A model generated the notes under the pieces. It was given only the letters and a program-made list of their open reading frames with translations. It did not search any database and was not told the DNA's origin. A stretch of 64,000 nt of DNA, taken from NCBI RefSeq assembly GCF_900111105.1, contig NZ_FOGC01000012.1, positions 59,831 through 123,830 on the forward strand, read 5' to 3'. Numbering within the stretch: position 1 is the stretch's first letter; every line of letters starts with the position of its first letter. Made by a program: the position numbers and the translations under genes. Shown piece after piece: positions 48,640 through 58,540 of the stretch. The stretch comes from Rosenbergiella nectarea (GTDB taxonomy: Bacteria > Pseudomonadota > Gammaproteobacteria > Enterobacterales > Enterobacteriaceae).

Positions 48640-49572
48640 ATGACACACTTTGCTTTTGTTTTTCCCGGTCAAGGTTCACAGACGTTAGGAATGCTAGCGG
48701 AATTAGCCGCTGAACATCCGGTTATTGAAGCCACTTATGCTGAAGCGTCTGAGGCCCTAGGTTACGACCTTTGGCAACTGGTCCAGCAGGGCCCTGCTGA
48801 AGAGCTAAATAAGACCTGGCAAACTCAGCCTGCTTTACTCGCGGCTTCCGTGGCGTTATTCCGTCTGTGGGAGCAACAAGGCGGCGCACAGCCCGCGCTG
48901 TTGGCAGGACACAGCTTAGGGGAATACTCGGCGCTAGTTTGCGCAGGCGTGATTGGCTATGCTGAGGCCATCCGTTTAGTCGAGCTACGTGGAAAATTGA
49001 TGCAAGAAGCCGTGCCAGAAGGTACGGGTGCGATGCAAGCCATCATTGGTCTCGATGATGCCGCCATTCGCCAAGCGTGCGAAGAGAGTGCGCAAGGGCA
49101 AGTGGTTTCCCCTGTTAACTTCAATTCCCCAGGGCAGGTGGTTATCGCGGGCAACAAAGAAGCGGTAGAACGTGCAGGTGTGGCGTGTAAAGCTGCGGGG
49201 GCAAAGAGAGCCTTACCGCTTCCGGTTAGCGTCCCGTCGCACTGTGCGTTAATGAAGCCTGCTGCAGATAAATTAGCCGTTGCCTTGCGGGAGATCACTT
49301 TCAGCGAGCCTAAGATTTCTGTGGTCAACAATGTTGATGTAAAATGCGAGACGGATGGAGAAGCAATTCGTGAGGCATTAGTCCGCCAGCTTTATAGTCC
49401 AGTACGTTGGACGGAAAGCGTGCAATATATTGCTACGCAAGGTGTGACACAGTTAGTCGAAGTCGGGCCAGGAAAGGTGCTGACAGGGCTGACAAAAAGA
49501 ATTGTTGATACGTTAACGGCGTCAGCGATTAACGATCCAGCTGCATTCAGCGCAGCATTGATTAAAGAATAA
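48640..49572 (+). CDS. fabD: Malonyl-CoA:ACP transacylase FabD
   Basis: A 310-residue transacylase that loads malonyl groups onto ACP. The signature is FPGQGSQTLGM at the start, with the nucleophile Ser in GHSLGEYSALV and His in PVSVPSHCALM. It is part of the plsX-fabHDG run with short gaps on both sides. Confidence 0.97.
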   Translation: MTHFAFVFPGQGSQTLGMLAELAAEHPVIEATYAEASEALGYDLWQLVQQGPAEELNKTWQTQPALLAASVALFRLWEQQGGAQPALLAGHSLGEYSALVCAGVIGYAEAIRLVELRGKLMQEAVPEGTGAMQAIIGLDDAAIRQACEESAQGQVVSPVNFNSPGQVVIAGNKEAVERAGVACKAAGAKRALPLPVSVPSHCALMKPAADKLAVALREITFSEPKISVVNNVDVKCETDGEAIREALVRQLYSPVRWTESVQYIATQGVTQLVEVGPGKVLTGLTKRIVDTLTASAINDPAAFSAALIKE

Positions 49573-49582
49573 GAGGAAAAAC

Positions 49583-50317
49583 ATGAACTTCAATGGTAAG
49601 ATCGCGCTCGTTACGGGTGCTAGTCGTGGAATTGGTCGTGCGATTGCTGAAAAATTAGTGGCCGGCGGGGCAACGGTTATCGGTACAGCGACCAGCGACA
49701 ACGGTGCTGAAGCAATCAGTGCCTACCTTGGGGATAAGGGCAAAGGACTGGTGCTCAATGTCACTGATGCGGCATCTATCGATACAGTATTGCAACAAAT
49801 CCGTGCAGAATTTGGCGAAATTGATATTTTAGTTAATAATGCAGGGGTAACTCGTGATAACCTATTAATGCGCATGAAAGACGATGAGTGGCAGGATATC
49901 CTTGACACGAACCTGACTTCTGTTTTTAGACTATCTAAGGCAGTATTGCGTGCCATGATGAAAAAGCGCATAGGAAGAATCATTACCATTGGTTCGGTTG
50001 TCGGGACAATGGGTAATGCGGGCCAAGCAAACTACGCTGCTGCAAAGGCGGGTTTAATTGGTTTTAGCAAATCACTGGCGCGAGAAGTTGCGTCACGTGG
50101 TATTACTGTGAACGTTGTGGCTCCTGGTTTCATCGAAACCGACATGACGCGAGCACTGAATGAAGAGCAACGATCTGGTATTTTAGCAGAAGTTCCTGCT
50201 GCCCGTTTAGGGGAGCCTCAGGAAATTGCTAACGCTGTGGCCTTCTTAGCCTCTGACGAAGCAAGTTACATCACTGGTGAAACTTTGCACGTTAATGGCG
50301 GGATGTACATGGTCTGA
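49583..50317 (+). CDS. fabG: 3-oxoacyl-ACP reductase FabG
   Basis: A 244-residue SDR, the same length as in E. coli. The NADPH motif is GASRGIGRAIAE, with NNAG, the catalytic Ser in IGSVVG and Tyr/Lys in YAAAKAGLIGFSKS. It reduces 3-oxoacyl-ACP in each elongation round. A 148-base gap follows before acpP, which probably holds an additional acpP promoter. Confidence 0.97.
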   Translation: MNFNGKIALVTGASRGIGRAIAEKLVAGGATVIGTATSDNGAEAISAYLGDKGKGLVLNVTDAASIDTVLQQIRAEFGEIDILVNNAGVTRDNLLMRMKDDEWQDILDTNLTSVFRLSKAVLRAMMKKRIGRIITIGSVVGTMGNAGQANYAAAKAGLIGFSKSLAREVASRGITVNVVAPGFIETDMTRALNEEQRSGILAEVPAARLGEPQEIANAVAFLASDEASYITGETLHVNGGMYMV

Positions 50318-50465
50318 TCTGCTTCAAATTATTATTTTTGAGATTTATTGTACAAAAAATACTAATTTGTCGTCAGAAAAGCAGGGAAGTAGTTGCATCT
50401 TTTTAAACATTTTATAAACTACGAAAACCGTCGCATTAGCGAGTTTTGATAGGAAATTAAATAGT

Positions 50466-50702
50466 ATGAGCGATATCGAACAACGCGTTAAGAAAATCAT
50501 TGCTGAGCAGCTGGGTGTTAAAGAAGATGAAGTGATCAACTCTGCTTCTTTCGTAGAAGACCTGGGTGCTGATTCTCTTGACACCGTTGAGCTGGTAATG
50601 GCTCTGGAAGAAGAGTTTGATACTGAGATTCCAGACGAAGAAGCTGAGAAAATCACTACCGTACAGGCAGCGATCGACTACATCAATAGCCATCAGGGCT
50701 AA
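50466..50702 (+). CDS. acpP: Acyl carrier protein
   Basis: A 78-residue acidic carrier protein, nearly identical to E. coli AcpP. The phosphopantetheine Ser is in [24 protein letters not shown] lies upstream of the ATG. The leader contains TTGCAT and TATAAA elements (50393-50418) with a short 14-base spacing, a candidate promoter of uncertain value. A strong hairpin follows the stop. Confidence 0.98.
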   Translation: MSDIEQRVKKIIAEQLGVKEDEVINSASFVEDLGADSLDTVELVMALEEEFDTEIPDEEAEKITTVQAAIDYINSHQG

Positions 50703-50710
50703 TGAACACC

Positions 50711-50736
50711 TTCAGGCGGTCACTCGACCGCCTGAA
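50711..50736 (+). terminator. Hairpin/terminator after acpP
   Basis: An 11-base perfect stem TTCAGGCGGTC/GACCGCCTGAA with loop ACTC, followed by ATTTATT. It would reduce read-through into fabF, giving the high acpP to fabF ratio expected for these proteins. Confidence 0.8.
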
Positions 50737-50786
50737 ATTTATTCCGTCCCACGAAGAATAATTATTCCCCTCCCTGGAGGACGAAC

Positions 50787-52025
50787 GTGTCTAAGCGTCG
50801 TGTAGTTGTGACCGGTCTTGGCATGTTGTCTCCTGTCGGCAATACAGTAGAGTCTACCTGGAATTCTCTCCTAGCCGGTCAGAGCGGCATCAACCTGATT
50901 GACCATTTTGATACTAGTTCTTATGCAACGCGTTTTGCAGGAACAGTAAAAGATTTTAATTGTGATGAGATCATCTCGCGTAAAGAACAACGTAAAATGG
51001 ATATGTTTATCCAATACGGGATCGTTGCGGGTGTTCAAGCATTGCAAGACTCTGGAATTACCGTTACCGAACAAAATGCCCACCGTATTGGTGCCGCCAT
51101 TGGTTCGGGTATTGGCGGACTTGGCCTGATTGAAGAAAACCATGCAGCGTTGACTAAAGGTGGACCGCGCAAAATCAGTCCATTCTTCGTGCCGAGTACT
51201 ATCGTGAATATGGTGGCGGGTCATCTGACCATTATGTACGGTCTGAAAGGACCCAGCATCTGTATTGCGACAGCCTGTACATCCGGCGTTCATAACATCG
51301 GCCATGCGGCACGTATGATTGCTTATAACGATGCTGACGTGATGTTAGCCGGTGGAGCAGAAAAGGGGAGTACTCCTCTTGGTGTCGGCGGTTTCGGTGC
51401 GGCCCGTGCGCTCTCAACGCATAACGATAATCCTCAGGCGGCGAGTCGCCCATGGGATAAAGACCGTGATGGTTTCGTGCTGGGTGATGGTGCTGGGGTG
51501 TTAGTTCTCGAAGAGTACGAACATGCGAAAGCTCGTGGCGCAAAAATTTATGCTGAATTAGTCGGTTTTGGAATGAGCAGCGATGCTTATCACATGACCT
51601 CCCCACCAGAAAATGGTGAAGGGGCAGCGCAAGCGATGCGTAATGCATTGAATGATGCACAACTAAATGCTGAGCAGATTGGCTATGTTAACGCACACGG
51701 AACCTCTACCCCAGCGGGTGATTTGGCCGAGTGTCAAGCCGTTAAATCAGTATTTGGTCAACAAACTAAAGTGTTGGTCAGCTCGACGAAATCAATGACT
51801 GGGCATCTGCTGGGTGCAGCAGGGGCAGTCGAATCGATCTTCTCTATTCTGGCCTTACGTGATCTAGCAATCCCGCCTACCTTGAATCTGGATAATCCAG
51901 ATGTGGGCTGTGATCTCGATTTCGTTCCGCACACTGCACGTCAAGTTTCAGGTCTTGAGTATGCACTCTGTAACTCGTTTGGGTTCGGTGGTACCAATGG
52001 CTCATTGATCTTCCGTAAGATCTAA
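50787..52025 (+). CDS. fabF: 3-oxoacyl-ACP synthase II FabF
   Basis: A 412-residue condensing enzyme. The active Cys is in [15 protein letters not shown], with His in [11 protein letters not shown] and in [13 protein letters not shown]. It elongates palmitoleoyl-ACP and so affects membrane fluidity in the cold. The start is GTG 50787 with GGAGG seven bases upstream. It is closed by a strong terminator. Confidence 0.97.
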   Translation: MSKRRVVVTGLGMLSPVGNTVESTWNSLLAGQSGINLIDHFDTSSYATRFAGTVKDFNCDEIISRKEQRKMDMFIQYGIVAGVQALQDSGITVTEQNAHRIGAAIGSGIGGLGLIEENHAALTKGGPRKISPFFVPSTIVNMVAGHLTIMYGLKGPSICIATACTSGVHNIGHAARMIAYNDADVMLAGGAEKGSTPLGVGGFGAARALSTHNDNPQAASRPWDKDRDGFVLGDGAGVLVLEEYEHAKARGAKIYAELVGFGMSSDAYHMTSPPENGEGAAQAMRNALNDAQLNAEQIGYVNAHGTSTPAGDLAECQAVKSVFGQQTKVLVSSTKSMTGHLLGAAGAVESIFSILALRDLAIPPTLNLDNPDVGCDLDFVPHTARQVSGLEYALCNSFGFGGTNGSLIFRKI

Positions 52026-52039
52026 ATGCTGACTCCTTC

Positions 52040-52068
52040 AAAAAGCCCGTTTAACGGGCTTTTTTTTT
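52040..52068 (+). terminator. Rho-independent terminator of fabF
   Basis: AAAAAGCCCGT, loop TTA, ACGGGCT followed by a T run of nine, 15 bases after the fabF stop. Confidence 0.95.
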
Positions 52069-52089
52069 GCCAACGCGAGGGCTTATCGT

Positions 52090-52899
52090 ATGCAGTTGAT
52101 CAATGGTGTTAACACATCCCAACTCTCCAGTCTCGATCGTGGCTTACAATTCGGTGATGGCTGTTTCACCACGGCACAAGTTAATGCAGGCAAGGTACGT
52201 TTTTTAACCCATCACTTGGCTCGTTTAGCTCACGATAGCCAACGGCTGGGTATTCAATTCGATGCCTGGCCGGAGTTAGCGCAAGAAATTAACATGCTGG
52301 CTCAACAGAGCGACTTAGGGGTGATCAAGATTCTGTTAACCCGCGGCGTCGGGGGAAGGGGCTATAGTGCTGCAGACTGTACGGAAACTCAACGTATCCT
52401 GTCGTTAGCGCCCTATCCAACGCATTACGCCGCGTGGCAGCAGCAAGGGGTAACCTTAATCACCAGCCCCATTCCTTTAGGAATGAATCCTTATCTAGCG
52501 GGGATTAAGCATTTAAACCGCCTAGAACAAGTGCTGATTAAGAACTATCTTGATCGCCAAGGGGCTCAAGAAGCGCTGGTCCTCGATTCACAGGGTAATG
52601 TGGTGGAGTGCTGTGCGGCCAATATTCTTTGGCGTAAGGGGCAACAGATCTTTACTCCGGCGCTGACCCATAGTGGCGTTGAAGGAATAATGAAAGGCTT
52701 AGTGATTGAAGCCTTGCAGGCGGAAGGGTACCATTGCCGCCACGTCACTCAAGCACCGACAGCGCTTGAACAGGCTGATGAAGTGATTATTTGTAATGCA
52801 TTAATGCCAGTGCTTCCCGTCACCCGTATTGACCAATGGCACTATCATCCCGGTGAGGCAATGGCAACACTGATTAAATTAGGATTTACTGCGAGTTAA
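52090..52899 (+). CDS. pabC: 4-amino-4-deoxychorismate lyase PabC
   Basis: A 269-residue PLP enzyme of fold type IV that releases p-aminobenzoate from aminodeoxychorismate for folate synthesis. The PLP Lys is in LAGIKHLNRLEQVL. SLDRGLQFGDGCFTT is at the N-terminus, and VEGIMKGLVIE in the C-terminal half. It begins a tightly spaced run with mltG, tmk, holB and ycfH. Confidence 0.96.
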   Translation: MQLINGVNTSQLSSLDRGLQFGDGCFTTAQVNAGKVRFLTHHLARLAHDSQRLGIQFDAWPELAQEINMLAQQSDLGVIKILLTRGVGGRGYSAADCTETQRILSLAPYPTHYAAWQQQGVTLITSPIPLGMNPYLAGIKHLNRLEQVLIKNYLDRQGAQEALVLDSQGNVVECCAANILWRKGQQIFTPALTHSGVEGIMKGLVIEALQAEGYHCRHVTQAPTALEQADEVIICNALMPVLPVTRIDQWHYHPGEAMATLIKLGFTAS

Positions 52900-52902
52900 G
52901 TT

Positions 52903-53928
52903 ATGCAGAAAAAAAGTAAGGGCCTATTAGGCTTAGTGATCTTGTGTGTGATTTTGGCAACCGCTGGCCTCTGGCAGGTAAAGCGTTTTGCCGCGCATCC
53001 GCTATTGATCCAGCAAGAAACGATTTATACTCTACCTGCCGGGTCCGGCCGTGTCGTGTTAGCGCAGCAGCTCGAATCACAACATATTGTGCCGCGTGGC
53101 CCGTGGTTTGGTTGGCTGTTGAAAGTTGAGCCACAGCTGTCGAAATTTAAAGCGGGTACCTATCGTTTAACGCCGGGGATGACGGTACGTCAACTACTGG
53201 CCTTATTAGCCAGCGGCAAAGAAGCTCAATTTCCTGTACGTTTTGTCGAAGGTCAACGTGTCGAAGACTGGTTGAAAACGTTACGCAACGCGCCGTGGAT
53301 CACTCATCAGCTTGTTGATGATCAGTTAACCACTGTGGCGCAGGCCTTGGGGATGCAAGCTTCCGAGTTAGAGGGGGGCTTTTATCCCGACACTTACTAT
53401 TACACGGCGAAACGCAGCGATATCAGCCTCTTGAAACAGGCGCGCCAGCGTATGGTGAAGCTTCAACAGACAGTGTGGGAACAGCGTGAGGCCGGTCTGC
53501 CTTATCAAGATCTCAATCAATTGGTGACCATGGCTTCAATTATTGAAAAAGAGACCGCGGTATCAGCGGAGCGCGGAAAAGTCGCCTCAGTGTTCGTGAA
53601 TCGTCTGCGTAAGGGTATGCGTCTACAGACGGATCCAACGGTAATCTATGGCTTGGGCAGTGCTTACACCGGGGTACTCACGCGTAGCGACTTAGAAAAA
53701 CCGACCGCTTATAACACCTATGTTATTTCAGGGTTGCCGCCCGGACCGATTGCCATTCCAAGCCTTGCCTCACTTGAAGCGGCCGCCCATCCTGAAAAAA
53801 GTGATTTACTCTATTTTGTTGCGAATGGTCAGGGGGGACACACCTTTACCTCGACCCTAGCCAATCATAATCAAGCCGTCAAAGCCTGGCGCAAAATTGA
53901 AAATGAGCGTAAAACCGGTGAAAAGTAA
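52903..53928 (+). CDS. mltG: Endolytic murein transglycosylase MltG (YceG)
   Basis: A 341-residue inner-membrane protein with one N-terminal membrane segment ([17 protein letters not shown]). It continues into a LysM-like region and a YceG catalytic domain with Glu in [22 protein letters not shown] and the signature [12 protein letters not shown]. It cuts nascent glycan strands and may set their length. It is 3 bases after pabC, and its end overlaps tmk. Confidence 0.96.
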   Translation: MQKKSKGLLGLVILCVILATAGLWQVKRFAAHPLLIQQETIYTLPAGSGRVVLAQQLESQHIVPRGPWFGWLLKVEPQLSKFKAGTYRLTPGMTVRQLLALLASGKEAQFPVRFVEGQRVEDWLKTLRNAPWITHQLVDDQLTTVAQALGMQASELEGGFYPDTYYYTAKRSDISLLKQARQRMVKLQQTVWEQREAGLPYQDLNQLVTMASIIEKETAVSAERGKVASVFVNRLRKGMRLQTDPTVIYGLGSAYTGVLTRSDLEKPTAYNTYVISGLPPGPIAIPSLASLEAAAHPEKSDLLYFVANGQGGHTFTSTLANHNQAVKAWRKIENERKTGEK

Positions 53929-54550
53929 ATTTATTGTGATTGAAGGTTTAGAAGGTGCAGGCAAAACCACTGTCCGCGATAAAGTCGTTAGCGAATTACA
54001 CGCGCAGGGCATTACCGACATTGTCTTTACCCGCGAACCCGGCGGTACACCGCTGGCAGAGGCCTTACGGCAGATTGTCAAAGAGGGGATCGAGGGTGAA
54101 AGCATTACCGCCAATGCCGAATTGCTATTACTGTATGCAGCCCGCGTACAACTGGTGGAGACCGTCATTAAACCGGCTTTGGCGCGAGGCGCTTGGGTGG
54201 TGGGTGATCGCCATGATCTCTCCTCTCAAGCCTATCAAGGCGGCGGGCGAGGGCTTGATACTGCGATGATGAAAACGATCAAACAGTCGGTTTTAGGCGA
54301 TTTTGCACCGGATATGACGTTATATCTCGATGTCACACCGGAAATTGGCCTGTCTCGTGCCCGTGCGCGGGGGCAGTTAGACCGGATTGAACAAGAGTCC
54401 TTAGCTTTCTTCCACCGTGCTCATCAGCGCTATAAAGCGCTTGCGGCGAACGATGCCAGCATCCTAACCATCGACGCCACGCAGCCCCAGCAGCAGGTGC
54501 AGCAAGCGGTACAAACCACAGTACGCCGCTGGCTTGAGGAACAGCAGTAA
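53918..54550 (+). CDS. tmk: Thymidylate kinase
   Basis: A 210-residue kinase (213 in E. coli) making dTDP from dTMP. The P-loop is in [11 protein letters not shown], with the DR(H/Y) motif in [18 protein letters not shown] and the LID Arg-rich stretch [16 protein letters not shown] prefer GTG 53918, which aligns with the E. coli start. ATG 53903 is in the same frame and would add five residues. Either way it overlaps the end of mltG. Confidence 0.95.
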   Translation: MKSKFIVIEGLEGAGKTTVRDKVVSELHAQGITDIVFTREPGGTPLAEALRQIVKEGIEGESITANAELLLLYAARVQLVETVIKPALARGAWVVGDRHDLSSQAYQGGGRGLDTAMMKTIKQSVLGDFAPDMTLYLDVTPEIGLSRARARGQLDRIEQESLAFFHRAHQRYKALAANDASILTIDATQPQQQVQQAVQTTVRRWLEEQQ

Positions 54551-55533
54551 TGCAATGGTTTCCTTGGTTAACGCCCTATTATAAGCAACTCATTGGACAG
54601 CACCAGGCGCAACAGGCGCATCCCGCGCAGATAGTGCATGCCCATGAAGGAATGGGCGTGGAAGCCTTAGTATGGGGCGTCGCACGCTGGTTACTGTGTG
54701 AAACCCCTCAAGGCCACAAAGCCTGCGGGCATTGCCATGGTTGCCAGCTTATGTTGGCGAATAATCATCCTGACTGGTATCCCATCGTCGCTGAAAAAGG
54801 CAAACAGCTGATCGGTATCGATGTGATCCGTGAGACTTGCGAGAAAGTGTGGCACTCGCCGCAGCAAGGCGGCGCGAGGGTGATCTGGATTGATGGCGCA
54901 CAACGACTGTCCGAGTCGGCGGTCAACGCATTACTTAAAACGGTCGAAGAGCCGCCGGCAAACTGTTGGTTTTTATTTACCACGCCACAATTGAGTCAGT
55001 TACCGGCGACCCTGCGCAGTCGCTGTGTCGTCACCAATATCCTTCCGCCTGAAGAGTCGCAAGGGTTGGCTTGGCTCGCGCGTGAAAGCCAATTACCGGA
55101 GCAAACATTATTGACGGCGTTACGCTTAAGTGGTGGGGCGCCCGCACAAGCCCTTGAGCTGATGAATGCCCCACGCTGGCAAAAGCGAAGCCAATTAGCC
55201 GAAGGATTACGTGCCGCCTTACCGCGACAGCCGATGCAACTTCTTCCCATCTTGGTGGATGAACCCAGTAGCGAAAAGATCTATTGGCTGATGGCTTTCC
55301 TGTTAGATGCGCTAAAATTACAGCGTGGTAGCCAAACGTGGTTAACACATGTCGACGGTTATGAGGCCAGTCACTCTTTAAGGTCACTCATGGACGAACA
55401 CTCGTTGCAGCAGATGGTTACACGGTGTCGCGACTGCCATGCATTATTGACACAAACCCCACAAGTTAACACCGAGTTGGTGATCAGCGACCTGCTATTG
55501 GCATGGGAAACGCTGTTAAATAACGCCTATTAA
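54550..55533 (+). CDS. holB: DNA polymerase III delta-prime subunit HolB
   Basis: A 327-residue AAA+ clamp-loader subunit that lacks a working P-loop, as in the family. Zinc ligands are in CGHCHGC near residue 60. SRC-type sensor sequence is in LRSRCVV, with LLKTVEEPPANCWF before it. It opens the beta clamp together with delta. ATG overlaps the tmk TAA (TAATG). Confidence 0.96.
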   Translation: MQWFPWLTPYYKQLIGQHQAQQAHPAQIVHAHEGMGVEALVWGVARWLLCETPQGHKACGHCHGCQLMLANNHPDWYPIVAEKGKQLIGIDVIRETCEKVWHSPQQGGARVIWIDGAQRLSESAVNALLKTVEEPPANCWFLFTTPQLSQLPATLRSRCVVTNILPPEESQGLAWLARESQLPEQTLLTALRLSGGAPAQALELMNAPRWQKRSQLAEGLRAALPRQPMQLLPILVDEPSSEKIYWLMAFLLDALKLQRGSQTWLTHVDGYEASHSLRSLMDEHSLQQMVTRCRDCHALLTQTPQVNTELVISDLLLAWETLLNNAY

Positions 55534-55548
55534 GTTATAGAGAAAATT

Positions 55549-56349
55549 ATGTTTTTAGTGGATTCACACTGCCATGTTGATGGCTTAGATTATGAGAAAG
55601 AACATCAGAGCCTTGCAGAGGTCATCGATAAAGCTCAGGCCCGTGATGTTCGGTTTATGTTAGCAGTCTCCACCACGTTGAGCGCCTTCCCTGCGTTACA
55701 ACAGCTTACGGCCAACCACCCACAAATTGCGCTCTCCTGCGGTGTACATCCCCTCAATCTTGACGACGACTGGGATATTGAGCGACTTCATACTTGTGCG
55801 AGTGACCCTAACGTTGTGGCCTTGGGCGAAACCGGACTGGATTATTTTTACCATAAGACGCCAGAGCTGTGGGCGATTCAGCAACAAGCGTTCCGTGACC
55901 ATTTACAGATCGCGTGTCAGCTCAATAAGCCAGTGATTGTGCATACCCGAGATGCGCGTGAAGACACGATTAGCTTACTGGCAGAAGGTCATGTCGACCG
56001 CTGTGGCGGTGTGCTGCACTGTTTCACGGAAGACCGTGACACGGCGAAAAGGCTGTTAGATTTGGGAATGCACATCTCCTTTTCTGGGATTTTAACCTTT
56101 AAGAACGCTGAACAGATACGTGAAGCCGCGCGTTATGTGCCGATGGACAGAATCTTGGTCGAGACAGACTCTCCTTACTTAGCCCCAGTCCCTTATCGTG
56201 GTAAAGCGAATCAGCCAGCCTATACACGCGATGTGGCAGAATATTTGGCGGTAGTCAAAGGTCTCACTGTTGAGCAAGTCGCTGAGCAAACTACCGAAAA
56301 CTTTGCTAAATTATTTACTATTGCTCCAGAGCGCTTAACATTATCGTAA
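55549..56349 (+). CDS. ycfH: TatD family metal-dependent hydrolase YcfH
   Basis: A 266-residue TatD-type nuclease/hydrolase. Metal ligands are in SHCHVDG (HxH), ALGETGLDYFY (Glu), VIVHTRDARED, LHCFTED and VETDSPYLAP. Its physiological substrate is not settled. In E. coli ptsG and fhuE follow; here hinT follows after 44 bases. Confidence 0.94.
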   Translation: MFLVDSHCHVDGLDYEKEHQSLAEVIDKAQARDVRFMLAVSTTLSAFPALQQLTANHPQIALSCGVHPLNLDDDWDIERLHTCASDPNVVALGETGLDYFYHKTPELWAIQQQAFRDHLQIACQLNKPVIVHTRDAREDTISLLAEGHVDRCGGVLHCFTEDRDTAKRLLDLGMHISFSGILTFKNAEQIREAARYVPMDRILVETDSPYLAPVPYRGKANQPAYTRDVAEYLAVVKGLTVEQVAEQTTENFAKLFTIAPERLTLS

Positions 56350-56393
56350 AAACTCGCCGTGACGCGGCAGATGACCTAAAGGAATGACAGACC

Positions 56394-56744
56394 ATGGCAG
56401 AAGAGACGATTTTTAGTAAGATTATTCGTGACGAAATTCCCGCTCAAAAATTATACCAAGACGAATTAGTGACGGCGTTTCGTGATATCTCACCGCAAGC
56501 TCCTAGCCATATCCTAATTATCCCCAACATTATTATTCCTACCGTCAACGATGTTAAGGCCGAACACGAGCAAGCATTAGGGCGCATGATGACGGTGGCG
56601 GCAAAGTTAGCCAAGAAAGAGGGGATTGCGCAAGACGGTTATCGCTTGATTATCAATTGTAATCAACATGGCGGCCAAGAGGTCTATCATATCCATATGC
56701 ATCTGGTTGGTGGAAAACCCCTTGGACCGATGCTGACACGCTAA
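56394..56744 (+). CDS. hinT: Purine nucleoside phosphoramidase HinT
   Basis: A 116-residue HIT-family hydrolase. It starts with [20 protein letters not shown], and the histidine triad lies near the end ([11 protein letters not shown]). It hydrolyses adenosine phosphoramidates. It precedes ycfL by 17 bases in a conserved hinT-ycfL-lpoB-thiK-nagZ run. Confidence 0.96.
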   Translation: MAEETIFSKIIRDEIPAQKLYQDELVTAFRDISPQAPSHILIIPNIIIPTVNDVKAEHEQALGRMMTVAAKLAKKEGIAQDGYRLIINCNQHGGQEVYHIHMHLVGGKPLGPMLTR

Positions 56745-56761
56745 TAAATCGGAGTCGAACT

Positions 56762-57127
56762 ATGCGCTTTTTATGTTTGTTAGTACTGTCTATCGTCGGC
56801 GCAGTGGGCTGTAGCAGTAAACCGCCTGCCATCACTATTTCACAGCCGTTGGTGATGGGATCGGAGGTGCTTTCTGCGGGGATCACTGCCGATGCACCGG
56901 TGATTAACAGCGATCAAGCACCTGCCGCGACGACACGTGTTTATAACGACCGCGATGTTCCCGTCACCATCCATTACCACTATTATTGGTACGATGAACA
57001 AGGATTGGACATTCCACACGATGCGAAACAGCAATTCATGCGTGTTCCTGCGCACAGTTCGACCGAATTATTTTCTTCCTCTGGCAGCGTGAATGCTCGT
57101 CAGGTTCGTATCTATATTTCTCTCTGA
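56762..57127 (+). CDS. ycfL: YcfL family lipoprotein (DUF1425)
   Basis: A 121-residue lipoprotein with signal and lipobox VGCSS (Cys19), then a beta-rich domain with VYNDRDVPVTIHYHYYWYDEQGLD. It is found in the same position as E. coli ycfL, upstream of lpoB. The protein is related to accessory periplasmic proteins of unknown function. Confidence 0.92.
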   Translation: MRFLCLLVLSIVGAVGCSSKPPAITISQPLVMGSEVLSAGITADAPVINSDQAPAATTRVYNDRDVPVTIHYHYYWYDEQGLDIPHDAKQQFMRVPAHSSTELFSSSGSVNARQVRIYISL

Positions 57128-57137
57128 GGACATTACC

Positions 57138-57761
57138 GTGACTAAATACTTAAAATATAGCAGTTCACTGCTCTTCGCTTGTTTGCTCAGTGGTTGTGTC
57201 ATCAATCAATCGCAAAAACCCGCCCCCGTGGAGCAAGGTAGTGGCGCAACCCAGCCACCGTTAACCACGCAGCCAGGACAGAAAACGCCGCCGGTCCCGA
57301 ATCCTCCACCGGTGACCCAACCTGAACCCGTTCCGCAAGCCCCCAAGCTTACCTCCATCGATTGGCCCGCGACCGTACAACCCTTAGTCAGCAAAATGGT
57401 GAATACTAAAGGTATTGCCTCAGGTAGCGTATTGTTGGTGGACCGTATCAAAAATAGTACCAATGGTTCGATCCAAAGTGATAACGCGAATAGCGCGTTG
57501 AATCAAGCCTTATCCGGATCCTCCTTTAGCTTAGTCACTGCCGAGCAGCTGGCCCAAGCGAAGAAAATCTTGGGGATTTCTCCAAACGATAGCTTGAACT
57601 CTCGCGGTAAAGCGATTGGCCTTGCGCGTAACCTGCATGCACAATACGTCCTTTACACCACGACGCGTGGCGATGTAAAAGCGGCACGTGTACAAATGCA
57701 GTTAATGCTGGTGAACACGGGCGAAATTATCTGGACAGGCAGTGGTAAAGCCAGTTACTAA
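57138..57761 (+). CDS. lpoB: Penicillin-binding protein activator LpoB
   Basis: A 207-residue outer-membrane lipoprotein with lipobox LLSGC. A Pro/Gln-rich linker (about 25-75) lets it reach through the periplasm. The globular domain that activates PBP1B ([55 protein letters not shown]) follows. GTG 57138 follows GAGGA. The frame runs upstream into ycfL without conserved residues. Its end overlaps thiK by 20 bases. Confidence 0.94.
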   Translation: MTKYLKYSSSLLFACLLSGCVINQSQKPAPVEQGSGATQPPLTTQPGQKTPPVPNPPPVTQPEPVPQAPKLTSIDWPATVQPLVSKMVNTKGIASGSVLLVDRIKNSTNGSIQSDNANSALNQALSGSSFSLVTAEQLAQAKKILGISPNDSLNSRGKAIGLARNLHAQYVLYTTTRGDVKAARVQMQLMLVNTGEIIWTGSGKASY

Positions 57762-58518
57762 CGCCGATTGGCAGCTATTGCCGGGTCTTTCTGGCAATAG
57801 CTGGCGTAATCCGCATTGGCATGATGACGTTTACCGTTTTACCCCTGCACAACCGCTCCCTTTTGTGAACCGCCAACGTGAGTTTCGTATTCTTCGTCAA
57901 TTACGACATAGTCAACTTGCTATACGGCCCAAAGAGTATAGTTCAGGACGGCTCACGGTGGAGTGGGTGAAGGGTACCCCGCTTGCGGGCGAGCGGTTTA
58001 CTGCAAAGAATCGAGAGCTTCTGCAATTAATAATACGTTTGCATCAGCAACCGTTATTCGGGTATCGATTACCGTTGTTATCGCTACTGCAAAATTATTG
58101 GCAACTCTGTCGGCAGCGTCACCCTCTTTGGTTGCGGGAATTAAAACGGTTACAACGTCTTGGTGAGCCTCGACCACTTCGACTGGTGCCACTGCATATG
58201 GATCTCCATCCCGGCAATATCATCCAGAGTGAACATGGGCTGAGAGTAATCGATTGGGAGTACAGTGCGGATGGGGATATTGCGCTGGAACTCGCCACCT
58301 TGTGTCTACAGGACATCTCTCAGTCCGAGGCATGGATAAGTGCTTATGCGCAGGCGTTCACACTGGAGACGGCGCGTTTACGATCACAGGTCAAACGTTG
58401 GCAGCCATGGTTGTTACTGTTACAAGCAAGTTGGTTCCAACTCAGGGCTGAACAAACGCAGTGCGCTACGATGGTAGAGCAAGCGGCAGAGCGCTGGCGA
58501 TACCTTTTACCTTATTGA
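57742..58518 (+). CDS. thiK: Thiamine kinase
   Basis: A 258-residue aminoglycoside-phosphotransferase-fold kinase that phosphorylates thiamine for salvage. The catalytic loop is [11 protein letters not shown] and the metal-binding Asp is in [17 protein letters not shown], both as in E. coli ThiK. GTG 57742 lies inside the end of lpoB; no later ATG keeps the N-terminal region. It is less conserved at the N-terminus than in E. coli. Confidence 0.9.
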   Translation: MVKPVTNADWQLLPGLSGNSWRNPHWHDDVYRFTPAQPLPFVNRQREFRILRQLRHSQLAIRPKEYSSGRLTVEWVKGTPLAGERFTAKNRELLQLIIRLHQQPLFGYRLPLLSLLQNYWQLCRQRHPLWLRELKRLQRLGEPRPLRLVPLHMDLHPGNIIQSEHGLRVIDWEYSADGDIALELATLCLQDISQSEAWISAYAQAFTLETARLRSQVKRWQPWLLLLQASWFQLRAEQTQCATMVEQAAERWRYLLPY

Positions 58519-58540
58519 ATTGAGTACGATAGGACAAAAC

